Positions 21,206 to 35,289 of a stretch of 64,000 bases of DNA are shown one piece after another. Numbering within the stretch: position 1 is the stretch's first letter; each line of letters starts with the position of its first letter. The notes under the pieces are model-generated. The model saw only the letters and a program-made list of their open reading frames with translations, was not told where the DNA came from and searched no databases. This DNA comes from Rotaria sp. Silwood1. Lineage: Eukaryota; Rotifera; Eurotatoria; Philodinida; Philodinidae. The position numbers and the translations under genes were made by a program. Where the stretch lies: assembly GCA_905250075.1 (NCBI GenBank), contig CAJNOP010000002.1:1679867-1743866 (forward strand). Direction: 5' to 3'.

Positions 21206-24200
21206 TATATATGTATATGTATAGATAACATTTTTCAATTTCCAAAACATTCGAAGGATAATTTTCTTAATACTTGTTGAATTATATTATAATTATCCTC
21301 AGTTACTATTAAAATGAAATTAATTTCCTAAAAAGTGAATGTATTAATATAGAGAGGACAATGATCTTAAATTTGATTGAAAAGAATCAAAGTCTATGTA
21401 TACATGTCCAAAACATCACCGATAATAATAAATATAATTTAAACAAAAAAAGTATTGAAGAAAAAAAATTATCGTGTACCAAAGAATAACTTTTATTTAA
21501 AATAATATTTCGAAGTATAATTACTTGGAATCATAGTTTATGAAATTTGATTTCTAATGAAAAATTGAAAACTAAAGAAAAAATAGTAGTTAGCACAAAT
21601 TCGGCAAGATAAAAAAAGGAAACACATGACATAGCTGCTTTACTAATACAGAAATATGCTAAACAATACAACTTTTTGGTTTATCTGTATAAACTGATAA
21701 TTTTTCTATTTAGTAAGTTGGAAAAATATACAGTAGACTTGACTTTAGATGTTATATTTGTCGTGGTTTATAAAAGAAGCACACAAAATCATTTTTACTG
21801 AACACTTTTTTTTTATGCTAAGAAAATTATTATACATAATAGTCTATCGAACTTCTATGATCTAATTTTTTAGTATCAAAGCAAATAAATGTCAAAAATT
21901 TTTTGATCAATAAATAGATAATTTCATCTGGAAGTAGTTATTTGTTTAGAAGGTCCATCAAAAATAAATTTGATTCCAAATCTCATAGTTTCTGGAAAAG
22001 TTTGATTAATCTTAACTTCTTTAATTATTTTAGTATTTTAACACGAAAATTATTACATTTTTTAATGTTTAGTTTCCTTAGGCATAAACTAACATAATTT
22101 GTTGTCAATAAAAATATAACGAAATAAAAGATCATACATACTTTTATAGTTAATTTATAGAAGGAAATAAGTCGTTCAATTGGTGATCGAACTTTTCGTC
22201 GCATGTACAAACCGTCACAAGGATGTGTGGATTTGAGTATGACTGTTTCGTTCGCTAACACCAAAATAAAATCCTAAAACAAGTGTATTAAATATGATAC
22301 GTGTGATCAGAACAAATTTATTTTTGTAGAATTCGCAAAGAATTTATTTTTCTTCTCGTATGACGTTGAACTAATGGTTCATATAACCAGAGAGCTGTGA
22401 AAGATTCAAATACTCTATAAACATCTATTTTTCTTTTAGGCGCTCACATAACCAATTTTTGTTAAGCAAATATTGACTATAGTGAAATACTAATAGGTAA
22501 TTTTTGAAGCGTATTTTATGTAGAGGCCAATCGCAAATATCAAGCCGCCTTTGATATCTGCTTCAAACTTGAAAAAATCTTGAAGAATTGAAAACAATTT
22601 TTGTAGGAAATGTAGATGCCACTTACTGAATCACAAAGAAAATAAGAAATTTGTAGAAAATTGAACTTTGCAACTTGATAAGATAGTGAGGATCTTGTCA
22701 TATTTCTTCGTTTGAATAATTGCCAAAAATTGAAATATCTATTGAATCATAATAAAGAGAACAATATAAGCAGCTCTATGCATTGAGATGAGCATTGATC
22801 TGTGGAGCAAAATTTTTGAGAACAGAATTTAATCAAATGCCTTAATATTCACGATCAGCTCTCAAACTGCCGAAATATTTGCTCTTTTAGTACTTACTTC
22901 CTATATTATTAATAGAGATATAATAGAGAAAATTTGTTATTATTTGTAGTCTTTCAAATTTATAATGTCTCGTTCTTATTTATGAGACTTATGGAATGAA
23001 TACTGTTAATGCGTGTCCCATAACTAAATTTGACATTGAGCAACCAATACAACTGATACAACTATAATACACATTTTCAAGTAATGTTTGCTTTAATTGT
23101 AAGATGTTTGAAGATATTACTTTTTATTGATTCGTCAAGTTTTTTTATCGAAACACAAAACGAATTGTTAATACATAAAGATATAAAGTAAAGCATTTCT
23201 TATTATACTTCATGTTATCACATATGAATAAACTTGATCAAACGAAGTACTTCTAAAGCTATTCGTATTTGTTCGAATAGACAAACGAAACCATTGTTTC
23301 TTTCTTTAATTATATCATATTACTTCTTCGTATCACATTTCAAAATCGTGCAACTTAGAAAAATTACTTTTTATTTTCAAAGAGCAAAAACAGATAAAGT
23401 TCAAGAATAGATGTATATCAATCTAATATATAAGATGATTTTTCTATCGAAATCTATCAACATCTTTGTCTGATATATAAAATATAAAATGAATAATCAT
23501 TCGTATATATACATAATACATAAAAATAAATATCAAATGTAAATATATTTTGTTCATTAAATACATCAAACTAGGTTGATATTACACTTATCAAAGCATT
23601 TATTAACATGTAAGGATGTATTTTAATCAGTACAGTAGTATTACAGGATTCCGGTATATAATTGTCAATGAAGCCTTGAAAAGAAATGATCGTTTGAATC
23701 TTCAATGTGCAAATAAAATTGCATAGATATGAACATATTGTAACAAGATCCACAAACGATTTGTTTAATCGGTAAGTTTCATATAATCAAAGAAAATAGA
23801 ATCACTAAACATTAAATATGTTTAATTCATTTTTAATGTAACACATTTTCATATCGGTCTTTTCTTTTCTTTTTTTTTTTAAATTTTACGATTACTCGAG
23901 AATGAAATGTATTTATTGTTCAAGAATATGAAAAAAAAAAGAATCAATTTAATCTTATTTGCTCATCTTATTATACATATCAATCAATCAATTTTACATT
24001 AAAATTTGTTCACTTCAAGTTTCAATGACATTTATTGTAACGATAGCCTACAAACGAAGGACTTTACTTTCTACAATTCAATTGCATGAGAAAAAAATAA
24101 CCTTCAACGTAATTTAAACGTTGTTAAATCATATACTTGTCTTTGCCATTCTCTAATACATCCTGAAGATAATCATTATCAAATGTCATTGTATACGAGT

Positions 24201-25155
24201 AAATGCGAAAATATATTCTTACATAGGAATATAAGGACATTTATGATTATTGTTCATCTTCATGATATCATTTTTTGTTCGATATTCACAAATTAACTAG
24301 CAAACTTGAACATTATTCATTCGCATCAACATATATTGTTCATTGACCAATATCATTAGTATTGACCAATGTTATATTTGTCTTGAAACTTTGGTCATAT
24401 ATATATATATATATATAAATATATATGTATATAAAGACGCGAAAAGTGAGATGTGGGCATAAAAAAAAGAGAAGGGTAACATCAGTAGTATAAGCAATAA
24501 GGTTTTTTTTTTTGTTCTCTGTCCTTTCTCCTTCTTCGTTGTCTTCCCAACTCTGTAACACATATACACATAAATCACAGTCACTACATCATCATAGTTT
24601 CGTTCTTCTTCTTTTTTCTTTTTTTCTTTGCACTATTCGCCTCTTTTTAACCCGTCATTTATTCATTTCCATTCGTACCCTTGGCATCGATAACATTTAT
24701 ATGATTCAACTACGAAAAGTAAGAGAACGAAAGAACAGAAATATATATGAGACTAAAAAAGATAAGGACTTCTAAATCGATTGGAAATCGTCAATAGGTT
24801 TTATAATTGAATAAGTTTTTTTTGTTTTTCTTGACTTTTATTCATTGTTAAAAAAAAAAGCGCAGAGTACATGACATGAAATGTCAGTATGTACATACAG
24901 AAAAGAATTTCTCTTTTCGATTAATTGTCTATTTTGACATAAAACAAAAAAAACAATAAGTATGTCTAGTCATAAGTTTTGTTTTATTTAAACAATTGAT
25001 TGAATAAAATAGACAAGGAAAAATATATATGATAACAATGTATTACCGTTATATAAATGTATTGGATATTTTTAAATTAGTAAGATTTATTTTATTTTAT
25101 TTTCAGATTAATTATGGTGTAATATACTGATATATAGTGGTCTATACGTACGACC
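21206..25155. other. 4-kb gene-free AT-rich stretch
   Basis: Only short unsupported frames are present. It contains a TATATA run at 21199-21215, a (TA)n run at 24397-24418, and a direct repeat of TATTGACCAAT at about 24340-24370. No tRNA, rRNA or transposon ORF was recognised. Confidence 0.5.
24397..24432. repeat. TA microsatellite
   Basis: An alternating TA tract of about 20 bases followed by TATATGTATAT. Confidence 0.8.
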
Positions 25156-25814
25156 ATGAATTTTCCATGTGGACCGTTAGATACGATTCAATTAATTGCA
25201 CTTATTTTATTTGGACTTCTTACTTTGCAATGTTTGTTAGGCATTGGTCTAGGAATTGGGTTTCTTGTTCAGCCACCATTGTATAATACTGTTGTTAATC
25301 TTAATTCTGCTTTTGGTAGACAAACATATTTTTCCATTTATGCACGTTAGTATATAAACCAATATGAAATTAAACAATCTATTATTAAGATGAATTTTTC
25401 ATTTTAGCTCATATTCTTTTAATAATCGGTAGTGGTTTAGTTGCTATACCAATTATTTTGGGTATATTTGGTATATTACGACGTCGCTGGCGTTATTTAA
25501 TGATTTGTCTTGCTTTACTATCACTTTATATGGCATTTTTATCAGGTGCTGTTGCATCAGGTTTTGCTTATTATGATCAACTTAAACAAAGTCTTCAAAA
25601 TGATACTATAAATTATTCAACACATCTTATTTGGACAACAATTCGTTCAACATATAATTGTACTATCAATAATTGTGTTTCAACATTAGATGATATTATG
25701 CATGCAAATAAACAACGTATTGGAATTATTTCATCGGTTTTTCTACTAGTACCATTATTAACAAGTATTACTATTATATTTCATATGCGTCGAGATGTTC
25801 TTTACTTTAAATAA
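25156..25814 (+). CDS. four-pass (tetraspan) membrane protein, function unknown
   Basis: Two exons, 25156-25345 and 25408-25814, with a 62-nt intron, giving 198 aa. Four hydrophobic segments are visible at about 10-36, 64-88, 93-117 and 168-189, with an arginine cluster (RRRWR, 88-92) between TM2 and TM3. The larger loop (118-167) holds two cysteines and N-glycosylation sites but lacks the CCG motif of true tetraspanins. The topology resembles claudin/MARVEL/tetraspan-like families; no specific family is recognised. The ATG follows a run of stops, and upstream sequence in frame is not coding-like. Confidence 0.8.
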
Positions 25815-27271
25815 TGGTACACATATAGGCATACAAACATAAAAGTACATATATTCTTGAAGGTCATAAACCTGCTTTACCCTTACTCTCGTCCTTTTTT
25901 ATGATGATGCTTTTTCTTTTGCTCTCTTTCTATGCAATACGGTGTTAGATTTGTATAGGTATATGCGTCTATGTTATTCACCTGATGAAATATACATAAC
26001 TATTAAAATTGAATAAAACAAGAGAGGAAAAGATGTAATACTTTTCTCTCTGTCGTTAGTGCTTACTGAACTAGTAATTGACCGTGATATTAAAGTTTTT
26101 TTCTCTCGAGTGCTGATGTAATAATATATACAAAAAAGAAAAATGAACAGCTTAATGTGTGACATCGAGAAATGGACCAAATAAAAGCGAACGGCAACTT
26201 GAGAACTATACTTATATATATATATGTATATATATACATATGTGTAAATTTTAACTTCTTTTTTACTTTCTTTATTCATTGAACAATAGTAATACTAGAC
26301 AAGAGTTGTCATCATGAATATTTAAAAAAAATCTACATTTTTTATTTATATATACACAACACATACCTCATCTATTCAAATTTCTATTGTCAAGTTGAAT
26401 TAATTTAAAAAAAGAGTTTATTTGACAAAATGATGTCTTACGTGATTGTCCGAACTAAACAATTTGATTGATTTGATTGATATTGTATAATATGAGTGTA
26501 AAGTATAGATGACTATTATAGAGTAATCTTATGAAAATGTCATAGAAATTCTTTTGAACTCAATTTGTAAGATGACATATACATGATTCATCAAAATTAA
26601 TTACTTTTATAAATACGATCAATATGAGTGTTTGCTCTGTTTTTTTAAAGACATTCGTATGTTCAGCTTTGTCTTTGTACTAGTTTTGACTATTCTCAAA
26701 GATATGAAATAATGGTTTATTATCATACTGTAAATTTTATCGATACTGATATACGTCTAGACAGTGTAGTTCATATATCATTGAACATATATGTAATTTC
26801 TTTTATCAATAAAATAATATGCATCAAATTATTTTTAAGTTTTTTGTACTGTCTTCTTTTATCGTGACAACAACCTAAGGAGTTATCGTTTTTGTTTCTT
26901 TTATCTAACGTTTACTTCTGATACACATCAATGTGAATCTTATCAGCTCAGACAGCTAAATTTTAATGCTCGAACTAAGTAGTGAGTGATACAATGACAC
27001 GATTTATGCAAATAAGCATACGAAAATATCAATAGAATGTTTCATATGGATTTCATGTTCTATACTACCATGATGACTAGGATTAAAGTGTATGCACGTC
27101 ATTTTCTTATTGTTATCAAAAGCACTATAATCAGTATGGACACTAATACAACTGTATTTATTCATAAAGTACTAAAACAACGATAAACTGTATGATTGTG
27201 ATTAAACATCGTTTTGATTTCCTTTCTATGTCTTTTGCGAGAATAAAACAATACATATAACATAAAAAGAA
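25815..27271. other. gene-free spacer
   Basis: 3' flanking sequence of the tetraspan gene and of the convergent small gene. It includes a TATATA-rich tract at about 26213-26240. No gene or RNA was recognised. Confidence 0.5.
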
Positions 27272-27538
27272 TTATTTTGGTCGATTAGCACTTTCCTTAC
27301 TGACGGCACTTTCGTTGGTTAATGGTTGTGATTGAGTAGTTCGAGAATTAGGAGCATCATTTGATGAATTTCTTTCAGCAGATATTTTTTGAGCAGATAC
27401 GTTTGAAACATTACCTGGAGCTGTATATACGTCCTTGTTAACTTCTTCAACTGTTTTATGATGAACCGGTATATCGGAATGATCTTTAATTTGATTTTCA
27501 TCAAATTTTGGAGGCCATAATTGCGAATTGTCAGCCAT
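27272..27538 (-). CDS. small hydrophilic protein, function unknown
   Basis: A single frame of 88 aa starting MADNSQLWPPKFDENQ and ending NRPK. It has no signal peptide, membrane segment or cysteine, and the second half is Ser/Asn/Thr-rich, so it looks intrinsically disordered and cytosolic. The Ala-Asp second codons after Met and a clean stop favour a real gene, but no homologue is recognised. An upstream 5' non-coding exon cannot be excluded. Confidence 0.5.
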   Translation of the reverse strand: MADNSQLWPPKFDENQIKDHSDIPVHHKTVEEVNKDVYTAPGNVSNVSAQKISAERNSSNDAPNSRTTQSQPLTNESAVSKESANRPK

Positions 27539-28092
27539 TGCCGAGGTAGAGCAGTATAAAAATAATAAGAACGTAGAAAATTACAAGTGTATGTTGTGAT
27601 TGTTGCCAAGACAAAATGATTCTTTTTTTTTGCCAATAGAAAAGAGGAAAGAAGAACGAGAGAATTACTTTAACAGAATCATGATAAAAAATAATAGTTT
27701 GTTTTCTTTGGCTTTGAATAGTGTCGTACTTTGTATCAAATCTTTTTCTAAAGTATGGAAATCTTTGAAAACATGGACACATTATAACTATATAAGCCAG
27801 CAGCTTATATTCAAAGTATTGATATCAATAAACGATTCTAAAAGACTTAAGCTATGTCTTTAAAAAGAATATTCTCTTTCAATCTAAACGTATTAATTAA
27901 TATCTTAAACAAAGATCGAATTCGAATATAATCGAATGAGAGAACTCATCTATGTAATGACCAAAAATCAAATTTCTATCTGCTCAGCAGAAATTATTTT
28001 CTATCTTTTCTGATGATTTTTATCAATATAAAAACAAAGTAAAACAATATAATCTTCTTTTCAACACACACATGCACTATCCTCGAATTTTA
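27539..28092. other. gene-free spacer
   Basis: 5' flank of the small minus-strand gene and 3' end of the next minus-strand gene. Nothing else was recognised. Confidence 0.5.
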
Positions 28093-29502
28093 TCAAGATT
28101 GTTGATTAAGCCAACCTTGGCGAGGTAAATTAAGTTGTCGTTGAAGTCGCATTGCATCACGTCGTTCACGTTCACTTAATTGTTTCAGTTTCATAGTTGA
28201 TGAATTGCTAAGAGTAGATGATGTTCTTGTAGGATTCAAATTAGTTGTCGAATGTGTACTAAAACGAAGTGTTGATGATTGTTGAGCAGATTTAGCTGTT
28301 TGTGGACGTGCAATGACTAGAAATAATACAAAATCGATCGTATAAAAAAAAAGAAAACAAGACTATAAAAAAAAAGTAAACTTGGCTCAGTTGTCGGTGA
28401 TGGTATAATCTCTGATTCATCAGAAATATCAGAATGTTCTGATTGACGTGATCCACCCTTATTGAAACAAAAAAATATTTAATCTATTATTTATTCAACT
28501 AGTTTTATAAAACTTACTGAAGTAACAAGTGCTCTTTGATATAACGGTGAATAATTAGTTGTTCGTTGAAAAAATTCTTTTCCAGCAAAAACAAAATAAG
28601 GCTTTGCACGACTTAATGGACTACCAAGATGACGTATAATATGATCAGCAGAAGCTGGTCGATAAAGATGTTTTGTTGCACGCGGTCGAACGCTTGCTGA
28701 TGAATTTCGATTTGCAATAATTGGTGGTTTACGTATTTCATTCTACAAAATACAAGATAGCAAAAAAATACTCTACCTCTGAAATAAAACATAAATGTCA
28801 TTACTTGATGATGGCGAAGCATGTTATTAAAAATTTGTCTAGAATTTTGTCCGCGTATTGGATCAATATGACTCTGTTTAAGGAACGGTTGAAGATATGT
28901 ATTTCTAAAAGAAACAATACATTATTTTTTTCTTTTATTAAATCAAAATAGTTCTTTTCATACCGAATAGCCGCTTGGACATGTACTTGTTGTTCTTGTA
29001 GATTTTCTTGGCTTGTTGTTGAGCTTGCAAGACTTAACGTTTGCTAGAAAAAAAATTGTATATTTTAAATTTAAGATTGTTTTGAAGAATTTCTTTACTT
29101 TCGATACAATTTCATCATCATCGGCAATCGTCACTGTTTTTTTTGCCGAAGAGCGTGTTGTTGTTTTCTTTTCAAAAAAAGCATTTCGTTCAATTTCAGG
29201 GTCAATACCTTGAAATGATCAAATAAATGTATTAAATATGAAATATAATAATATGAACTTACCAATGACTCGAGCTAAATGAGCAGTAGCTGTTTCATCA
29301 CCACGCCAGGCACTACAAACAGAAAAAGTACACTGATATGTTTATGATAAATAATGATGATTTTCTACTTTTTTGCTAAAAGAAGAAGACAGTTAAGTTG
29401 TTGAGTTAAACTTTGAATTTCTTCTTTAGCTGCACTCAATTCTTCTTGTAAATCTACTTGTGATACCTCTTCAACTGGTACTGTTACTTCATTCATATTC
29501 AT
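28093..29502 (-). CDS. 332-aa soluble protein with N-terminal coiled coil, function unknown
   Basis: Eight exons on the minus strand: 29502-29369, 29312-29263, 29208-29099, 29043-28964, 28904-28805, 28742-28518, 28457-28382 and 28316-28093. All have GT-AG introns of 48-65 nt and consistent phase. Residues about 10-45 form an acidic, leucine-spaced helix (VDLQEELSAAKEEIQSLTQQ) that could be a coiled coil. The middle is basic and Ser-rich (KPPIIANRNSSASVRPRATK). The C-terminus ends in a conserved-looking helix (LSERERRDAMRLQRQLNLPR). There is no signal peptide or membrane segment. I do not recognise the family; cytoskeletal or ciliary roles are typical of such architecture, but that is only a guess. 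Confidence 0.8.
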
Positions 29503-30972
29503 TAATTAAAATTAATTTGTGACTAATCATGAAAAGAATGTTTTAGGTTTTAAAAATGTACTAGACGCAAACACACATACGTGTCAAGACAAATTTGTGT
29601 ATAATATTTTAAGACGACAAGAGAGAATGAAATAACAATTTTTTAAAGTTTTTACTTATGTGAATGTGTGTATGTGTGCACGTCACCATGTTGCCAATGG
29701 TGGTGGCAGTAATGGTGTTTCGAGTTTTTCTCTCTTCGCTCTTCTTTTCTTCCAACAGCTCTTGTTTATTTTTCAAGCGTAATACGGTATGAGACTGGTA
29801 CATAAAAATTTGCTGTCATTTGTTCATTATTCTTCGTTTCTTCTTTGCTTTTATTTGAAAGAATGTGTATGTATATTTAAGAGAGTGACTGAGATTTTCT
29901 TTTTTCCACTTAAAACAATTTAAGTTTAAGAACAATTATGATCTCGGCATCAGTTTTTGTTGTTCACAAACATCATCAGTTACAATCAAAACAAAAATAA
30001 ATATTAGATATCATCAAAGATTATCAATTATCAACAAGATATTCTTTTAATAATAATAATGATCATTTGATTCATTCTTCATTATAACAGATAGAATAAG
30101 AAATATTAACACAAAAATCTATTAAAACTTGTTTCTATAAACAATACTGAATGTCATACCGAACTATTTAATATTGCTGAAAGATAATATTTATCAACAA
30201 CGATTTCGTATAGTTTTCAACAAGTCACGAAAATATTACCAACTCCATCAACTACCATTATCAGTTGATTACTACAATATTATATTAAAAAAACATAGCC
30301 ATTATGACAATATTGATCAATGCACAACTAAGTAACCTTGAAAAATTTTTTTTCTGGTAATAAAAAAAAAAACAATTTAAATAAACGAAAACATGTTCAT
30401 CATAAACAATAAGCATGGTTCATTTAGTAGCAGTTATTTCACAGAATTTTAATACTACATTACAGTCTGTCATGGAGCAAAAGTTTTAACTACGGTATAA
30501 ATTTGCTTCTGGCGACAATTTTGATGGATTGTTACGCCATCAATCAACATACACACATTTACACAAAATTTCTCTGTTGTTGCTTTCTCGTTCTATGGAT
30601 GCGGGTTTCGTTGTCAAAGATCGACAAGCAAAAATGGTAACTTATACGTGCATCGACACGCGCTGATTGATTGATTGCGTCGACCCGTTGATGAAAAAGC
30701 ATAAAAAAAGAAAAGAAAGAAAAGAAATCGACACTGTTAGCTTATTAGTTTTCTTTTTTTTTTCTTCACTGTTTCTATTATATTGTTATTTATTCACATT
30801 TTTGATCATCTCGTTTGGTTTCTTGAACGAATATGTCAATATGCGCTTGTATTTGTTTTTATAGTGTCGAATACGAAAAAGATTTAAGAAAAAAAGAAAG
30901 AACTTTTCTGTCAATTATTTGACAACGGAAGAATCGGTACTTTTCTCAGAAACTTATTTTATTCTTAGATCG
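29503..30972. other. divergent intergenic region (shared promoter candidate)
   Basis: About 1.5 kb separates the divergently transcribed 332-aa protein gene and the ERICH6-like gene. It probably holds both promoters. No core element stands out; the frames inside are low-complexity artefacts of T- and A-runs. Confidence 0.45.
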
Positions 30973-33900
30973 ATGTCTCAGTCGGCGTCAGGTACCGATG
31001 TGGCTGCGACTAACAAGGATCTCGATCAACATGTAGATGGCTCCGTCGATTCCAATGGTGATTATCAAATACCCACAACAGATTATGAAAAAGGTCTGTT
31101 ATTATTATCTATTACTTCTTATATAGATTTTACCTTACATTGTTATGAAACTAATTTTTAAATAAGTATAAAACATGATTCATATTTTAATATTAACCAT
31201 TAGAATTGTATGAATCATGTGGTTCTATCAAACATAATTTTTTTATTGACATTCATACGCATACAGGCAATTGCAGTTTTATTTGAAAGACATTTGTACT
31301 CACGAGCGAGCGTATGTAACTACGAAAGAGAATATGTGATTTTTTTTTTATTCTTGAACAAAAAGAAAATACATCCGATACCTATATTGAACATTTTTAG
31401 TAAACTATTTAATTGTAGTTCGAAAAAGAAAAAGAAACTTGCATACGTTACTCAAGTTTGATCGTCGTTCATCTATAGAAGTTTTCTCATTGAATATATT
31501 TTGACCAAGTCAGCAACCAAATATTTTTTTTTTGCTGTCAATAAGTTACTTTTCGTCATGACGAAATATAAATATTGCATTTGATATTCGAAGAAACCTT
31601 TGAATATTCACAATCATTGTGACTTCTCTTATAAAAACAAAAAAGGAAAAAGTAATAGTCATTTTCCTTTTTTTTAATCACTTAAGAGTTGAGTATTTAA
31701 AGAAATACATTAAAAGAAAAACATTTTCATTTATATTGCTATGATGCACATTTATTTTCTTTTATAAAATCAACCCTTGTTAAAACGGAATAACTTTTCA
31801 TTGAAAAAAAAAGAATAATAATAATAATAAAATAATGAAACTTATTGGAATTTATGAATGTCATATAAAATTACAAAATAGAAGAAAAGGGAAAGAAGTC
31901 AAAAATTTTCTATCAATATTCATCAACTGGTCGAATATAATAGATAGATGGATTTTTAGTTGATTCTAGACTTCTATGATTTCCATTTGCTAATTGTGGA
32001 GATGATGCATATTGTCTTGGTGGAGGATGATTTTTATTATTTCGTACAGATCGGGGAACGTTTTCATTAGAATTGTATTTGTCATTCGATGGTACCGATT
32101 TGCCTGGTGGTAGTTTTTTATAAACTCTTCTTACAACGGTTGGTTCAGGTTCAACATGATTCCTTCGTTCCATAGGTTCAATTTTACGTTGTTTTCTACG
32201 TCCATCATCTTGATAAATCACGTTAGGTGGTGGAGTAGTCATATTGCGTGATGTTGGAATAGGAGAATCTAATGATGAACGATGATTATAAATAGGTTGT
32301 GCTTCAATATGATACATTTCAATATTTCTTGGTGGTGTTTGAGAATAATGCGCATTATCATGTCTTACTCTCTGTTGTCGTTCAATAATTTCTGTATCAG
32401 AATTGATTAGACGTCTTGGTCCTGAATGTCTTATTTCAGTTACTGGTGGTGGAGGTGTTTGAGCATGTCGACGTGCAATACGAATTGTACGTGCTGGTGG
32501 TGGTGGTGGACCCATACTCTGAACAACATAACGTCGAGGAGGTTCTGCTGGTGGAGTATAGTTTTGAGGCAACATTTGACCTTCTTTATCAACATAGTAA
32601 TATGCTTTGTTACGCGGTGATGATCGATGAATAATAACTTCTTCCGATGGTGGAGGATTACGTCGAACAATTCTTCGTCGAATAACAATTGGATTGTCAA
32701 TTGGTTCTTCACGAATAACTCGACGTGACCGAACTGTTGGTGCAGGAAGAACAGATTGACGGATAACACGTGGTGTTCGCTCGTCATCTATTTCATCTTC
32801 ATATCGATCCTATGATAATATTAAAGAGAGAGAGGGAGAGAGAGATTAAAAGATATTAGAAATAGATAAATTTACTTGAATATAAGGAGTTTCATTATTA
32901 TTTGAACGATAACTAAAACCATCATCATGGTTTGAATAATAAACTTGTTTTCCTGGTTGTTTACCTTCACGAATCTCACGAATAGCATCTTTATCACATA
33001 TTTCACATAAACCAGTTTCAGGATCGATTATATGTTTACCGTAATGACCCATTGTTAATGATTCTTATTCGCAATATTGGTGTACAAATAATCTTTGTTG
33101 CTTTTTTTTCTTCTTTCAATAATTCACTATATAAATAGTCATCGTTTCATTTATCGTATTTCTACTTTTGTCTATATTTTTTTTTGTTGTTGTGCCAACA
33201 ACTGTTTGCAAAATTCAACAATTTATTCACTTGTTCGATTGCAACGACTTAGAAGCAGCATGAAAGCTATCGCTCGTCATTTTTTTTCTATATTTTTGCT
33301 CGATGGCTTCTATGCACTTTGCATTATTCCGTCTTTCTGTTTCTCTTTCTCTATCTTTCTCTCTTTCTCTCATACTCTTTCAATGACTTAAAAAGCATGA
33401 CTAAAAATACTGTTAAAAGAACGAGAGATCGACTATCGACTATTGACTTTCGTTTTCTTTTTCCCTTAGGAAACAATTTGAATTTTAAATAGAGAAAGAA
33501 AATAATAACATGTCTTCTTACTCTATTTTTGTTTATATATAGCCCATCCATTGAATGATACGGATGATGAAACATCATCTACACCTCCATCCAAACAACA
33601 GCAACAACCTGGTTTGCTTGAAATAAAAACAAAAACAAAAACCATATAAAAGAAATATTGTTTGTTTTGTTCTTCATAAAAGGTTCAGCATTAGGTACAT
33701 CAAGTGATGAACAAAAAGAAGTTTTTAATCTCACATCAACAACAGGAAAATCACCACTGCTATCTAAAAGACGAAAAATTCAAAGTACTACTCCATCAAG
33801 TCAAAAAAAGACGCCTAAAAAATCGACTACGTATGAGAATAAATCAAAGAAATAAAAATATAATCATATTTTTAATTTTTAAGAATAAGTGTTCAAACAG

Positions 33901-35253
33901 AATGGACATGGAAAGATATGGAAATGCTCGAACAATATCGAAGTATGTGTTTGTATTAACAAAAAAGAAAAAGAAAAACAAAGTAAATGTTTGTATTCTA
34001 TAAAAATTAGTTCGAGAAGAAAAACCTGAACCGGTACCTGTCGAAGAAGAACGTGAAGAATTAGAACGAGAAGTTATTGCTGAACCAGAAGTACCAATTC
34101 CAAAAGTTTCAGAAGTAATTAACACCAATAAGAAATTAACAAAACAATATTTCTTTTTTCTAAAGACACCTGAACAAGCTGAATCGACTATTAGTTCATT
34201 ACCAGAATTGCCAATTTTAACATCTGTTGGACCACCACCTATTTTACAGGTTCAATTAAACTTTTTTATATTGTTTTTGTTTTCGTTCTTTTTGAAAGAT
34301 GAGAATGAATCATTTTCATTACAGTATAATCCTGAATCTAAACAAAAATCATTTGATATACCTCGAACACATGAACAAGCCATTGAAACTGAATTACGTG
34401 AATTGGGTGTACATATTCATGGACATGTTCCATGTGAATTTTGTGGTGAACCAATACTTAAATGGCCAACAATTATTGAACAAGAAAAATTTGCACCAAG
34501 TCAAGTATGATTTTATTAAATAAATATATCTGAGTATTTCTTGTTTTTTTTGATTTAGTTATTTTGTTGTAGTGAGTATCGTGAATTTGTTGAAGCTGTA
34601 CTTGAAATGCAAAGAGAAGAGAATCAAAAACTTGATTCAAAACAAATTGATATACAACCACATGCTAAAGTTCGTAGTCGACGTGCTCGACAATTAGCTG
34701 AAGAACGAGCTAAAACAAGGTTTGTCAATACAAAATATTCTCATACAATCATTTTATGTATTTGTATATATATATGTATATATATCAGAGTTTGGGAACG
34801 TCATATGGCTGAACAAAAACGTCTTGAAGAACAAGCACAAAAATTAGCACATGCTACACAATCAAAATCTAGTGATTTACGTATGTAAATATTTCAGTTT
34901 TGGTTTTTTTTTGTGGTCTTTTTTTTATCAATTGAATCCTATCAGAATCAGGTGGAAGTACTGATTTCAGTCAAGCACCACATAAATTAATGGACAGACG
35001 TGCAGCAGCAAAAATGATTCAGGATGACTGTATATATCTAAATATTGTTTGAATATTTGTTTTCTTGATAATTATCACATTATCTCCACAATAGCTTTTA
35101 TTCCTATATACACATTCACTATTGTGTGTAGTTGATGTATACATACACTTGTGCAGGACGTCAAGCACATAACAATACAACACGAAAACATAATACAATC
35201 ACAGCAACAAACAGACAGAATGACGGAGGAACATCGATTGATGCAGCTGAAAG

Positions 35254-35289
<36 letters not shown>

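Noticed and set aside
22025-22264. 79-codon minus-strand frame
   Set aside because: No homology recognised, no flanking exons, and no conserved pattern; ordinary chance frame in AT-rich sequence.
23460-23560. TATATA/ATAAAA-rich tract considered as a regulatory region or origin
   Set aside because: Only base-composition bias is visible, with no motif structure.
24340-24775. Overlapping frames on both strands around the TA microsatellite
   Set aside because: They encode IYIYIYIY or Ser/Phe-rich runs produced by simple repeats and polypyrimidine tracts.
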